Shown: one piece after another, positions 10,728 through 54,147 of the stretch
How the letters are laid out: the number at the start of each line of letters is the position of its first letter
Position numbering within the stretch: the first letter of the stretch is position 1
Source: Hofstenia miamia
Taxonomy: Eukaryota; Xenacoelomorpha; Acoela
Reading direction: 5' to 3'
DNA length: 64,000 nt
NCBI GenBank assembly: GCA_004352715.1
Contig: SCFE01000094.1
Location: 1,686,496-1,750,495 of the forward strand
Translations under genes and position numbers: made by a program
Notes under the pieces: model-generated
Databases searched by the model: none
Told to the model about the DNA's origin: nothing
What the model saw: the letters and a program-made list of their open reading frames with translations, nothing else

Positions 10728-11692
10728 TTTACTATTGAACCGAATTACACAAATTGTATGCTTTCAGAAGTAGAATATTGTGGTTCAAAGCTTCTGAAAT
10801 GTCATATGCTTGGAAGACTACTGCCAAACATCTACTAAAAATGTTGTAATTTTATCCATTAAAGTATTAAAGCTGCTGTTGTTGACGATTTACAATATGC
10901 AAATTGTAGTCTGTCTTGTCTCACAAGTTGTTTTAAAGACTTGGCTATGATATATTGTAAATATTTACCAGGTAATTATAAAAGAGATACTGGTCTAAAC
11001 TCTCCACATGTTTGGAAGAGCAGTTATTAAAGTAGTTTCCATTGGGAAATCTTCGTGATATCAGATACAATTACTTCTAAAAGATTAATTTTATTGACTA
11101 TCAACTGAGCATTAAATGACAATATACTGAGTGTATATTGAATGTTCTTAAAACTATCTTCTATGATGTCATTGCTAGAGAACGGACTCACTCACTGCCA
11201 CTTTGGTGTAGAAAGTAACGTGAAACAATCGTGTTGTGGACCAAGTTTCAGGATTTCGAAATTTTACTAATGCATTAGATCAATTGATTTTTCAACAATA
11301 TTTCTTAATAGAACTCTCCATGGTTCCTCTTAGCCAATCTTCCTAAATATATTAAGCTTTGGAGTATTAAGCATTTACTAGTTCCCAGTACAACTATTGT
11401 GTTTAGCATCTGATGCAGTCTGACGTCTCTTTGGAGTGGATTTCTCTACACTAATATCTGTACATATAATATTAGTTCGATTCCTTCTGAGAATAGGGGT
11501 ATTCGATTGCAAAGTTGTTCAGCATGATTTGGGAGGTACCTAATCATATATTTTAATCTTATCTAGTTTAATTGTTAGGTCACTCAATTTAGAATCTATT
11601 CTTGCAAGTTCCCGATTGACTATTAGAGATTCTGATAGACATAGAATAGCACCAAAATTTTTTCCAATGCATTTATAAGAAATACTTTTATT

Positions 11693-11923
11693 TCAACACT
11701 TAAGATACTGTAAATAACTTGAATCACATGAATTTGAAGAGCAAGAAACGCAGAACTGACCAGCTTGTGTAAACAACATTTTCATCTGAATCAATTGTTG
11801 ATTTTCTCTTTTCTTTTTCTTTGATTTTTGCTTTGTGTTAAAAAATTCAATAGTCGCTAAAAAATATATCTCGTTTAGCATAAAATTTTCCACAAATTTA
11901 GGATTAGGTGGGGCATATTTCAT
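11693..11923 (-). pseudogene. Probable ORF1 start of the CR1/L2-like LINE
   Basis: 76 residues beginning MKYAPPNPKFVENF, with a Lys cluster (KQKSKKKKR) and a Cys series (CVSCSSNSCDSS). Just beyond the stop another frame carries RELARIDSKLSDLTIKLDKI, coiled-coil in character. ORF1 proteins of CR1/L2 elements often combine a Cys-rich finger with a coiled coil. The position at the 5' end of the inserted element fits. The family call is inference. Confidence 0.4.
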
Positions 11924-11930
11924 TAATGTT

Positions 11931-12065
11931 AGTTAAGGAGACAGGCATATGATATAAGTTAAAGAAGAATGATAAATGGACGATCTAAAGATGTCTGCAA
12001 GTGATAATTACCAGGGGCAAGTGCAAAGATGAATATAGAATTTAATCTAGAGACTGCAGCTTAAG
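11931..12065 (+). mobile_element. Displaced 3' RT piece of the NeSL/R2-like LINE
   Basis: Resumes the LINE after the insertion: it repeats the GGAGACAGGCATA target, then reads MDDLKMSASDNYQGQVQ, the (Y)MDDLK catalytic box, and MNIEFNLETAA in a shifted frame. Similarity fades after about 12065. Confidence 0.65.
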
Positions 12066-13600
12066 ATTTCCTAGCTAACTGATGTTATTTGATTGAGAAT
12101 TGAAATTTGATGCTGAAATATAGTAGACACACTATGATATTTACTTGTCACAAAGCAAATATCAGTTAAATCTCATGCTAAAATAAATGATTCAATAATT
12201 TTCGAATCTACAATATTTGGGAACGCCATAATCCTCCATTTATTTCCTAAGACAATGCGATATAAGTGATGTGGTAGCAGAAAGGAATCTTCCGCTAACA
12301 TACCATAAGCAAATTGCAAAAATACAATTAGCATCGCTTATGAAATAGATTAACAAAGAGATCATTTGAATATTTAGTCAAAATTGATATGTAATCTATT
12401 TTGATGTGTAATCCTTTCAGAAATATTTTGGTAGGTGATCTCATACTAGTATGATTTGGCATCGTAGAAAAGGTGTGGAAAATGCTAAATTTCTAAGATT
12501 GAAAGAACTTAAATTTAAAATAATTTGAAAAAATTGAACACTGTATAGCCAAATTTTAGCATTTTCAATAAATTGAAATTTTATTATATATTTTAACCCA
12601 CGGGAAATTTTTTGCACTCCAGATTTTTAGGTCTGGCTACGGCGCTGTTTCTTTCTATGAATTTGGAAATAAAAAAATAAAACCAGGTAACAAACTTATA
12701 GATTATCAGTCTATATATTTCGTAAAAAGTATTGAATTACAGCAATTGCTTAGTGTTGATAGATATATCGATACTTACAGGAAGCGCAAATAGAATATAT
12801 ATTCATGTTCCACGAAAGATACATTACAACTGCAGTTAATTAATGTATTAATACATTTGTACTATTGTGAATTTTATTTAACTTTAACTACACTTCGGTC
12901 AGTTAGCAATACGATTTCATTAGAAGTTTGGTAGAAATTGATTATACACATTCACACTGTAATTAAAAGCAAACACAAAGTTAGTGCTAATGAAGAATAA
13001 GAAATGAAAGTTAGAGATAAATCGTAGACAGACCGTTATCTTCATTTTGTTTCTTCTTTTTTGCTAAAACACTATTTTACTATTTAATGTAGAAATGATC
13101 CGATTTTTCAAATAAAAATTTCATAAGTTATGATCATACCTGGCATTTTAAAAGTCCAAATATCTAGCGACGGTTGTTAAGCATTAAGTGATTGTTTAAA
13201 ATAATAAGTTTTAAATATGCTTGCCAATAAAAAAATTATAATACTAACATAATTTTTTAATAATTAAATAAAAGCTGTCTCTCTAGATTGTTTGCAATAA
13301 ATATTTTCCAAATACATGACGGGACATTTTGTTACATCAAATTTTTTACGAAAATTTCTGGTAATGTTTGCTCTCTAACAGTTAATTGCATTTTACTCTA
13401 TTAGATTTAATATTTCTAAATACTAGTTGTTTTAAATCTGAGAGATCATATTTTATAAGGCAAAACTTAAGTTTATTCGTAAACGCCTACGTATTAAACT
13501 TTAATTGTGACATTTAATATATGGCTTTAAGTTTCCATTCTGTAGTAAGCTATTCAATCTTAAGAAACAGTTACAGTATTTTTAGAGTTAGATTTTTGCG
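12066..13600. other. Intergenic AT-rich DNA, presumed upstream region of MARK
   Basis: No coding exon recognised. The stretch GGTCTGGCTACGGCGCTG near 12630-12650 looks like one end of a hAT-type element, but no partner end was found. No TATA box or initiator can be assigned with confidence before the ATG at 13601. Confidence 0.4.
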
Positions 13601-44106
<30,506 letters not shown>

Positions 44107-44989
44107 GTGAGTATCTGGTGTTCGGTGCTGGTGGAGGTGTTTTTAACATTCGTCCTCTTTTAACCTTCTGTCGTTTATTTTTATTCGTACTTTCTACTAA
44201 TTCATTTGTTTATATACTTTTACACATATTCGTTTTCTCGATAATTATTCCATACACATTATTTGCACTCATTTTTCTGTTTTGAATTTGTACCAAATTA
44301 TAGATTTGGAAACTGATTCCTGAAATTACCATTTCTTTTGTGCCGTATAAATTTCCTCAAGACAACGAAATAACATGATAATGAATCATTAGCTGGTTTA
44401 TAGATTGGCTTTAGTTTACATTTCCTTGGTAACTTCAATTAATTGTCCACTGTTTTAACTAGTTATTTCGATTTTTTACTGACATGTATGGGGCTAATTT
44501 AAAAATTGTGGTTCTGCGGAATCAAAATTTCTTGATTCACTCCCAATCGTCCTCCATGACATAAAGCATTCCAATATCATGGCTCAATCTGGTTCACAAC
44601 TTCTATTAAGCTCAAAATCAAATTTGTTGTTAATTTATGAACTCTTTAGTACCCGTTCTACTGAAATATGCAGTGTCATTGGTCTCGGCCGTTAAATGGC
44701 ACGAGCGGCGATAGTCCCACCGATACTTACTACAAGTATCTTCGCAACAGTATAGTAATAAAATTTATTTTGTGTTTTTACCATAAAATCTCATTTGAGG
44801 TATTTTTAAACAGTTTGAATCATTAGTTTCCCTATATAAATTATTTTACATTGTCTGGTAAGTTTTATACGATTTGAATCTATTCTATGCATATTTGTTT
44901 ATTCCCATAGTTTATTTCGAATATACTCACTAGTAAAGGTTCGTTGTTAAATGATGGAAACGCCTATATTTTATAACCATAGCAGTTTA

Positions 44990-45430
44990 AATTAATTTGT
45001 TAGAAATAGCTCTTATCATGGTCATTAAACGTTGCTTTGAACAATTCTACAAAGGGTTTAAGTCTGTGGAGTTACCATGCAAAAAAAAATGGTTGGATAT
45101 CGATTGAGTGTGAAGCCAAGTTGAGAAAAGATTCAACCGATGGCAGGATGCTCCATCGTGCATGAAGTTTGGGGATAAAATTGTCAGCCCACTACCACCT
45201 TGCTGAGAAGCAATTCTAAACTATGATTGGCGATGTGTGCTTAGGGGATGGTACATTATATCAGGAGTTGTGTCTTTGCACTGGTCAACGAGCGTGTGAG
45301 ATTAGACACCATATTCTCTAGACGAAAGGGTTTTCCCCACATCTCCTTCAGATTCTTGTGAGCAACAGAAAATGAAAACTATTTTTTTCTCATGAATATC
45401 AACAGCGATTTCCTTTTTGGGCGACATTAC
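44990..45430 (-). pseudogene. Tc1-like transposase fossil
   Basis: The minus strand starts with ATG at 45427: MSPKKEIAVDIHEKKIVF, like the N-terminus of Tc1 transposases. Lower down, in other frames, FMHDGASCHR (second catalytic Asp, as in the usual QDGAPCH) and WLHTQSI, then GNSTDLNPL (as in GNSPDLNPIE). The first catalytic Asp region is missing and several stops occur. A degraded internal-deletion copy; no inverted termini were recognised. Confidence 0.65.
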
Positions 45431-46723
45431 TTGAGCTTAAATTCATAGGTAAGGCGCAGTGAAATCGTGAGCTTGCACAATTGCACGCCTCTGTTATGGA
45501 ATTCATTCCCGATTTTGAAGTTTGTACCCCATTGTGATCTGACCTCGATGGATGACATGGTNATGAAATGTATGTATTTAGCGTTAATTTTAAACGTAAT
45601 ATACAGAAGAAAATTTCACTCATTTATTCAAAATTTTTTATACATGCACTATTTACAATGTCTAGACATAAAAAATATAGACCTTGCTAAAAAATAATTT
45701 CTTCATACCAATTGGTGATTGACGCTAAATATAAGGGAAAATTTGAAAAATGGGGCTAGATGGTATTTAGCACAATTTTCGAGGACAATGTATATATATA
45801 AACCCTGAGGTTACCTAAGGTTAGGTAACTTGGATATAACCTCATCATATTTCGATAGTTATGTGTATATATTTGGTGCATTTCTCATTTAAACCCCATG
45901 TGGACCAAATAGTCAGCATAGTATTGAACGATGATACTCCTTTTAAGGTCATTCAGCACAACGTCTATTCCCGTTTTATTATTGTGTTGCTGTAGGCTGT
46001 AGGAATAATTCAACTTCCTCAATGTTGAAAGGCTCTATTTTCACTATTAATCAAAGCAAATATTGTCAATTAATACGTGTAAGATATTTAGATATTGTTT
46101 TGCATAAATGGTGTCCCAGGGTTATACATATGCACGAGCAATTTCATTAACTTTGTAAATTTAATGTACAAACACAATTGCGGCAGCACTGCTTGTCTTT
46201 CAGAATTACCAGGAATATCACGAAGTTTTAATTCCTACACTAAAAGTTATATTTCACACAATGCTACTGAATATGTTCAGGTTTGGTCGTCTTTGTATAA
46301 AAAACGTTTCTATCAATGAGAAATGCATTAGTATTTGAGTTTTAGAAAATAGCTTTTCACATCTATTTGAAGTTGAAAATCATAATCATAGGTAAATAAA
46401 GCAATTATTTACAATCAATTGTTGTTGCAACGGTTGTCACTGTATTTTTTATTTATGTATAAAGGAAACAAAAAAATGTTTCTCATTAGTCACTAGTAGT
46501 TATAATTAATGCTCACATTTGAAACTTCTTTAATTAACAATTGTCACCAGTCGTCGTTGATGTTAGTTAAAAGAAGAGGCTTTTAAAATATAGTATTTCA
46601 TGTGCGAAGTCTTACACGATCGACTGTGTCCATTTCAAATGTACTATCAATTTGATTTTACGGAAACGTTTTGTTTTATATTTCTCTATAATAAGTTTTA
46701 GTAGTGAAAGTTGGTAAACGAAC

Positions 46724-46989
46724 CAGAGTTGCAACGTGCCGTGCATAACATTTTGCTTTACTTAGCCGTGCCGTGATCCAAATCTATGGAATATGTAAGC
46801 GTCTGAAACTCAAAATTATTATTTGAACAATTTTCTGTTCATAATATATTAAATGCGATTCTGGCTAATATATTTTCTATATGGTCTTTTTTCTTGATTT
46901 ATAAGAGATAATACACTGGCTTTAATATCTTTGAAAAACCGTGCCATGTCGGGCCGTGCTTCCAAAAACCAGTCACGATTGTAGCCTTG
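46724..46989. mobile_element. hAT MITE, 266 bp, perfect 8-bp target duplication
   Basis: Flanked by AAACGAAC at 46716-46723 and 46990-46997. Ends CAGAGTTGCAACGTGCCGTGC and the reverse complement of CAAGGCTACAATCGTGACTG. GTGCCGTG and CCGTGCC motifs recur inside both ends. Confidence 0.75.
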
Positions 46990-49900
46990 AAACGAACACT
47001 TTAACCATTACTCTAAGGGAGCGTTTTTATGTCTCAAATTATGTTTTAGCTAACGACAGTGAAAATACGTTTTTATATATTCAATATAACAACTATTATA
47101 CTCCATTTTCACCATTCAGGAAAGCCCGAATGTTTTCGTTTCCTCTTCGGTTTTTCGAGTAACTTTAGTCTTAGTCCAACACATTAAGTTAATCACTCAT
47201 TTAGGCTGACTGTAGATTTGGCCATATCTACTTAAACTATAATCACATTTTTTTAATATCGCTTATAGCGATTTCGCATTTATGGCAAAATCACAAACCA
47301 TGAATAAAAATCACTAATAATTCATCTCTTGTATTATCATATTCGCGAATTCATAGTCTGATCTTACGATCAAGCACAAAATGTTTACGTTCATCTACAA
47401 ATACTTAAATTTGGCAATGCGATGCGTTTTTGATTTTAATTGATTACTCTTAAGTTTCTTTCATTTAGATACTCCGAAATATCAAGGTTTGTAAATGTGT
47501 TTCTGAAAACTGTTGTATTTATGAAATCATGTTCTATAGTGAAAAATATTTTTTCTCGCCGTCACTTCATTAAATTCACAATTAATATCACTTCACTGGA
47601 GCGGGTTGAGATATGCTGTTTTATTATTGTTGTTAATATCTTGATTGCGTACGCTACATTTCATTTATTTATGCAGAGTATTTTCATGTTTAATGCTTGT
47701 CTTAACAAGCTTTAATTTGCCTATGATATGCAGCATTTGTAATATGTGTATATTTGATTTGTTGAGTCGTTAATGTACAATTTATCTGGTTAGATATCAA
47801 GAATAGTCCATACATGCAGAGCTACTAAAAAATTAATGTAATTTAAAAACTTATTAATGGAAATGGCGAAAATGAAAAATCAATTCTAGGAATTAATGGA
47901 AATTTGGTGCTATTTTAGAAGTAGATATGCTCTGCATAAACATTTTCACATCAAATTTTTATGAAATGTGTAATAATGGACCATTCTTTTTGAATTGGAT
48001 TACTAAAACTCTCTAAATGATAATAAATAAATAAAAAATCCAGCAATAAGACATTTATTTCCTCAAATCACCCTGCATAACAGACGGATCCACGCATTTT
48101 TTACCCATGACCCACAAATACATTGTTGTGACCCATATTGACCCACGTCTTGACAATCATCTTTACACAATATCAATATCAGAAGTAATAATATAACAAA
48201 AATAACAGCGTATACATGTGCTTAGCCCTATATCGTTTTAAGATAGCCTATTCGAAGCGATGTTTTGTTATCGAGAGAAAAATGTATTTATAAGTTAGGA
48301 TCATTTTTTCTGTTATTCATCTCTGCTTTGAAAATGCGGAGTATTTTCAGGTCTATGGTCTTTTCGCAAATGGTCGATTGAGGCAATTTTCAGCATTGAG
48401 TTAGGAGCAAAAGTCGCTATTCATCTATTGCAAATAGTACCGTTCAAGACAAATATGTAATTCACACTTAATCACTTGTAGCTGCTATAACTCATAAGTG
48501 TTTTGAAGCAAATTGATTTCATTTATTGATGATGTTTCTAAAATCAAATAATCCAATCAAATCATCGCGAATTGTCACAAAAAATTGCACGATGTGTTCT
48601 TTGATGCGTCATGCAAAATATGGTTGAATCCAACAGAAAAGAAGATTGGCTTAATCTGATTTCATATTTTTTGTATGAATACATGTATTCTGTAAGGTTA
48701 AGGTTCCAAAGAGTGTGTGTAAAATTTATTTTCCTAAAACTTGCTGATGTCAATGAAGAGCAGCATTTCAAAACAACTGATTGTTTTTCGCAAAAATATA
48801 TAATCTATAAATTTTATCTAAGTAAGTGTGGAGAACGGTTGGCCATACAAATTCATGTTGTATAGAAACCATTGTCAATAACTCATAATACCGAAATGTT
48901 TGATATATGTGTACAAGTAACATCAAATTGATTACTCTAAGTTTTACAATGTTTTATGAAAAAGATAAAACAGTAGGCGTAGCCATCATTTGTCGTGATC
49001 AGCAATAATAAGTTTTGCTAATGCATGCACTCTAAATATTTTAAGCCTATTGTTGGTGCTTAAATGGTTGGTTTAACAAATTTTCTTTCACATTTGTAGC
49101 AACTCTTTCATAGGCTGCTAAAACCATTTTTCATGTTTTGACATTTCTAGTTTAGAGTTCTAAGTAAAGAACAAAATTTTGTTTAGTAAATGATAGGTGT
49201 GAGCTGCTTACTATGTTTCATTTAATAAATTCTCTTTGAATGATTAGATTTCATAATTTATAAGGTTCTTTTGCATAAAATATTACCCTAATATTATTAG
49301 GAAGTAGACACGATAAATTTCGATTTCAAGTACACGCAGGTTTTCTCTTTGTAGTAAACCGACTAGTGCATAAAGCACACTCGAAAATTGACTTTTTGTG
49401 AAGCGTATTCTTTTTTGAATACTTTCAAACTTTTGAACGTTTTTTTCTGCAAAAGTTTGTTTTTTGCTTGTCTATTATCCAAGTATTTAGCACATCGCTT
49501 TTCATGACCTCACATATTTTCATCGACGTTATATTTCTGTTTTTTTGAAATCTGAATGGCTGGTCTACGTAGGTAGAAGAACGCACCGTGAAAATAGTAT
49601 TCATAAATTACTAATTGTTTTAAACTCCTTTGCAGATTGAACTTAGCGTAGTAAGTAAAAAACAGCGTGCGGCAATGACGCAAAGTTCCCTTGATAAAAA
49701 TTAATTTTATTCTCAAGTGTGAAGTTTACGCAATGCTTTAACTTTACCTGGTTTTAACGTTCGCCTCTTCTTTTGTTCCATGAACAATTCAAACCAGAAG
49801 CACACTTTTTGTAATATTAATTACTTTCACTAGCACATCACCTATTATCAAAGCGTTAATTAAATTCAAAAACGTTAACAGCTGTAAGTTGTAGTCAATC

Positions 49901-50177
49901 CTTGCCTCTGTTATTTCATCTGATTTATTGTAGTAATCTTTAGAGCATGGTCTCATAATTGTTTATGCCAATTCTTACGAATCCTAAATGTCAATTCACT
50001 ATTCAACAAAGAATTAGTGATTTGATTATTATTTTATCCACAACTCAAGTTTTGGTTTTAGCCCAATTTAGCAAGATAAAATAAATATTTTACAGTCTAT
50101 ATACGGGTCGAAAATAATATTTGCTTGTTTTACAATGCTACGCAAACCGCAGTCAAGATTGTACAATTTTTATACTA

Positions 50178-50713
50178 CAGTAGAATTGTTTTATAACGAC
50201 CAAAATGAATGGCAAACCGTAACTTTTCGAATGTAGTAAAATTTAAGGTTCTGTGGAACCAGGGTTTTATTGGTCACAGTCCCATTTAGTCCCATTGGAT
50301 TCTACCTCAGTCGCATGGCATAACTTCTATTTTGTTCAAAATTACAATAATTATGAGTAATATTCTGAAATCCGTGGTCCCAGCTTATTCATTTTTGTCT
50401 TGCAAAACCCTAGTAAATTGGTTTCTAACGACCATATTCGGTGGTCCCTGGTAAGAGATATTCTTTTATATCAGTTTGGCTTTAGGAACGTTTAATTTTA
50501 TACAAGTTTGCTTTTCACATGTTTACATGCTCCACTCAACACTTTAGTTCCCTAAATTATTTTTGATTAAACGTATGTTTTGTGACCATTTTTTTGTTTT
50601 CTGTGATGATCAACGAAATCAAAACTAGATCCTCATCAGTAAGTTTATCCCGACGATTTTATAACGACCATGTTTGGTATCTCCCTTGTTTTTTGTTATA
50701 AAGCTACTTACTG
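50178..50713. mobile_element. pogo/Tigger-like MITE, 536 bp
   Basis: CAGTAGAATTGTTTTATAAC followed by GACC on the left, and the reverse complement of CAGTAAGTAGCTTTATAAC on the right, flanked by TA on both sides. TAACGACCA occurs three times within it. No coding capacity. Confidence 0.6.
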
Positions 50714-51755
50714 TATGTAATTTTATTATATTATCTTATGTCTTTATATGTTATATTATTTTTACATTATGTATGTGATATTTAATTTTAATGATGATAA
50801 ACAACAATATTCATTTTTACACTGTTTGTAAATTATTTTATTATGTACATTCTGAGATAATTACCCACCGCAGCATTTGCTCCGTGATATTCAGCGTTTG
50901 AAGTTGTGATAAATTTGAATTTCTTAACACATATTGAGATTGTTAACTTTTGTTTCAATGTAACGATACATTTTTCACTTTTAATAATTGCTATTATTAG
51001 CTGGCAGTCTATTTTATATCTTTATTAATGTGTTGCAACTGTTACAAGGCGAGAAGTAGGTGAAATTTCTATTTTAAGCCACAAATGTGTTTATAAGAAT
51101 ATGGATATTTATCAACACTCTTGTCTCATTGTTTATTAGATTGGTGCTGTGAGATGCTAATGAATTTATCTCCATTATGACAATATTAACTATATTTCTA
51201 TGAGCTTCACTGCTGGCGCAATGCAATTGTATTGAAACATCTCACTTCTAAATTAATTTTTTAATAATTTCATGCATAGTTCCTGTTGTTTTAAACACGC
51301 CTTCTTTTATTAATTGACATCTATAGATGACTTTCCAATCGATTTGTTCGATTGAAGCTAGTGTACAATTTGTATTAAATGCGTCGGTATTATTATCATT
51401 ACAATGCTATCGTTTCGTTGAAGTTGTTTTTGACACATCTTATGATTATTTTACTTTCAAATTACTTATGTAATTCTAATCTTCTAATTAATTTGTCAAA
51501 TAGATTTTCTTTTTCAACTTTACTTATACTGCTTTTACATAATACCTAATATACACCTAAATTTCAACAATGCAATTAGTTTATAACTCTTATACTCACT
51601 TACCGAAATATATGCACTTAGACACAGTCAGAGGGTAAAAGTTGGAGGCGCATGTACAACTCTATATATTTGAACAACCATTTACCTAACACTTGTGATT
51701 CGACACTATCTCTGATTTTATATCTATTTTTATCATGATATATATATATATATAT

Positions 51756-51976
51756 CAGTGGCGCGTTAAGGATTTTTAAAACGGGGGGCTGACACCTTTT
51801 TTTACAGAAAAAATTGGAAGAAATTTTTTTCGATAAAATAAGCTTACACAAAATGCAATTGTCTGTTTTTAGCAGCAAATCGATTGATAACATCTTGAAT
51901 TAACGTGAACTATTTTCAATTTTGAGGAAAGACAACATTTTTCGTAAGGTTTCGCAGTGCCCTAAACGCGCCACTG
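51756..51976. mobile_element. hAT MITE, 221 bp
   Basis: CAGTGGCGCGTTAAGG on the left and CCTAAACGCGCCACTG on the right. It sits in an AT run, giving ATATATAT on both sides; the target duplication is therefore consistent but not independent evidence. Confidence 0.75.
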
Positions 51977-52378
51977 ATATATATAAACGATTCGTACTAT
52001 GGCAAACCGTAGTTAGCGTTACTTGGAATTTGTTGCCATAGTAGAGAGCGTTAATATCGAGGATTGGGATTTCTTGATTAGAGTATGTTAATTTGTATCT
52101 AAAACATCTATATTGTTCTTAAAATCTCAGATAGGTATTCATCAAAATGTAGATTTTTCAATTTTGCGTTTTCATCAGTCATATTGGTAAAGCATTGGAG
52201 CAAAAAATTTACCACACATTAATATGTACTTATCGTTAACATATGTGCGAAAAAATACAGAGCGTTAATATATATACAGGGATCGTCAAAAATATATTTT
52301 ACTTAAATAAATTTCAATAAAATATATTTATTTTGTAAAAATGCATCCAGAAATACTGAAATATATTGTACACCGGTT

Positions 52379-52509
52379 TTATTTGAATGCGTGGCACGTC
52401 CTTGGCGGGTTTAAATCTTTAATAAACTGCGTGTCTTTTAAGATTTCCCACGCATATCCATTGTTTGCAACAAACAATACTGGGACGCCCCCGACTGTCG
52501 ATACTGATT
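52379..52509 (-). CDS. Terminal exon of an unidentified minus-strand gene
   Basis: 131 nt with acceptor TGTGCGTCGTTACAG and stop TAA. Encodes SVSTVGGVPVLFVANNGYAW then EILKDTQFIKDLNPPRTCHA and FK. An AATAAA lies about 50 nt downstream on the minus strand, as expected for a 3' UTR. Codon use and the higher G+C suggest a real exon. It joins in phase to the exon at 54108-54147. I do not recognise the family. The plus-strand frame across the same bases is taken as its shadow. Confidence 0.6.
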
Positions 52510-52590
52510 CTGTAACGACGCACAGAAAAAATTTATGTAAGTTACAATACATTTCAATACAAAAAGTATATGACGGCACGCATCTGCAAT

Positions 52591-53392
52591 CAGAGGTGCC
52601 GATTACTGTATGTTGCCATACCATTATGTATCATATTATAGCTACCATAATGGTATGGTAGAAAAAAATGTATGGCCATTATGGATGGTAAACCTAAAAG
52701 TATGGCCATAATGAAAATCCATAAATTTACATATACAGAATTTATTTTTAGTTTCAATAAAATTGTTAAATTTAGGGTCATTTATCTTACATTTATAATA
52801 GTTTAATGGGTGTAAATATTCATTTTAGAAATATGTTGAACCAAAAAACATTTTGATGAGATAACAATTTTTAAAAGTTTAGTAAGAAGTTTCAGCAGAT
52901 TGTAAACAAATACTAAGGATGAAGTTGTTTCCTATTTGAACAAAGTGGATTGCAAACAAAGGCTGACGATTAATTTGTTTCAAAATTTATAATGGTTGCA
53001 GATAACCAACACGTTGTATTCAAAAACAAACAAAAAATAATTAGTTTATTAGTTTATTTTAAAATTTGTGTCTGAATGTTTCAAAATCGTTCTGCAACCT
53101 AGTAAATTATCCGTGCCTTGTTGATATCACTACAATTTCATATTAAACACAAAAATGTTTGTCTTTTAATTGCAGCTTGCAATTTTTTATGTTATTAAAT
53201 ATTAGAAATCTCTATTTAATTGGTATTACGTATTACCACATGTGTTCTACGTATATTTCAGCGTCATTAACCACATTTTACATAATGGTCATTATAGCCA
53301 TAATGTATAGACGAAATTTAAAATATGCCCATTATGGATGGTTAAAAAAATTCGCCTTACCATATATGGCCATACCATAAACGGCACCCCTG
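52591..53392. mobile_element. hAT MITE, 802 bp, perfect 8-bp target duplication
   Basis: Flanked by TCTGCAAT at 52583-52590 and 53393-53400. Ends CAGAGGTGCCGATTACTGTA and the reverse complement of CAGGGGTGCCGTTTATGG. Rich in CCATAATGG/TATGGCCAT palindromic motifs near both ends. It lies in the intron of the unidentified minus-strand gene. Confidence 0.85.
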
Positions 53393-54107
53393 TCTGCAAT
53401 CCTTCCAATAAACCAACAGTTTAGTGGCCAAGCGTTTAAACTAATTTAAACGAATTTGATAAAATTTTCCTCTTCAAAACACCACATATATAAGAATTGT
53501 TTATTATGTACAACTCTGGGTTAAGTAGTCTTTGTATAATTGTTATTTTGAGAAAATTACTTCTAATTGGTAAACAAGGCAGACTTTTAATGCTATCAAC
53601 CATGTGGCTGATTACTATGTTAAAAATACAATATTTTTATTACGAAGTAAATAACAGTGGTTGTGAAATTTCTCAGAGAAACAATCATTTGTTCTGTGGT
53701 TTTACAAAACGCAACATCTGCCAAAGCAAATGACACTTGTCAATGCTATAAATTGGCAGTTGAAAGAAAAACGGTAATTTATCTTTGTATGAAGAAATTT
53801 ACTTATAAGAGTCTGTCGCTGAAGCTGTTAATTCTATGAAGCCATGAGTTGAAGCCTTCGATAAATTTCAGCTCAACGAACGTCCAATTTATATTGTCTT
53901 ATTTTGCACAATTTATGCAATATTTTTTTTACAAAACCCCTTGTATGCACACTGCGAAATTTTTGCTATTTTTTAACTAGCTTGAAATTTAACTTTGAAA
54001 ATTACCTATATTATGTCATTATTGTACGTATTTGATTTTTGAAACATAAATAAACATTATTCACTGACTTTATTTCTAATTTATTCAAACTTAAGAAAAT
54101 TCTTTAC

Positions 54108-54147
54108 CCTGAATACGTAATACTGGTTGACCTTGAGCGTCGTTTTC
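54108..54147 (-). CDS. Internal exon of the unidentified minus-strand gene
   Basis: 40 nt: acceptor TTACTTTAACAG, then ENDAQGQPVLRIQ and one base, donor GTAAAG. The open G joins to AA of the terminal exon to make Glu, so the phases fit. The hAT MITE 52591-53392 lies in the intron between them. Confidence 0.55.

Larger units (their letters stand above)
8581..10807. repeat. Tandem duplication of 1113 bp joined by a single N
   Basis: Bases 8581-9693 recur as 9695-10807 around the N at 9694, with no difference that I noticed. The copy includes part of the plus-strand LINE RT and the minus-strand YADD fragment. Probably an assembly duplicate. Confidence 0.85.
8784..11930 (-). mobile_element. CR1/L2-like non-LTR retrotransposon inserted in the LINE (minus strand)
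   Basis: Flanked by 8755-8783 and 11931-11958, two near-identical ~28-bp copies of the interrupted LINE that look like a target-site duplication. On the minus strand the order is: a Cys-rich, Lys-rich N-terminal frame (11923-11693), then a piece with LARIDSKLSDLTIKLDKIK, a degraded RT with RLQFAYCKSSTTAAL and FQAYDISEALNHNILLLKAY, and the RT core GVLQGSLLRPMLFKMYIDDL plus YADDINSLI. Several frame breaks make it inactive. The length is inflated by the duplication 8581-9693/9695-10807. Its left edge (8784-8830) resembles the host LINE at 8622-8668. Confidence 0.65.
44107..50177. other. Downstream of MARK exon 15: intron or intergenic, no host exon recognised
   Basis: I searched for the KA1 signature (FTWSMKTT, CKLPRLS, NIASKIANEL or similar) and did not find it here or further on. 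Contents: the Tc1 fossil, a hAT MITE at 46724-46989, the single N at 45562, and a degraded repeat near 48080-48160 with GACCCA motifs. Confidence 0.5.

Noticed and set aside
12630-12655. hAT-like terminus GGTCTGGCTACGGCGCTG
   Set aside because: No partner end or matching flank could be found nearby, so no element was called.
52341-52661. Plus-strand frame of 106 residues with many sense-like codons
   Set aside because: It overlaps the minus-strand terminal exon that has a good acceptor, stop and polyadenylation signal; the plus frame is its shadow.
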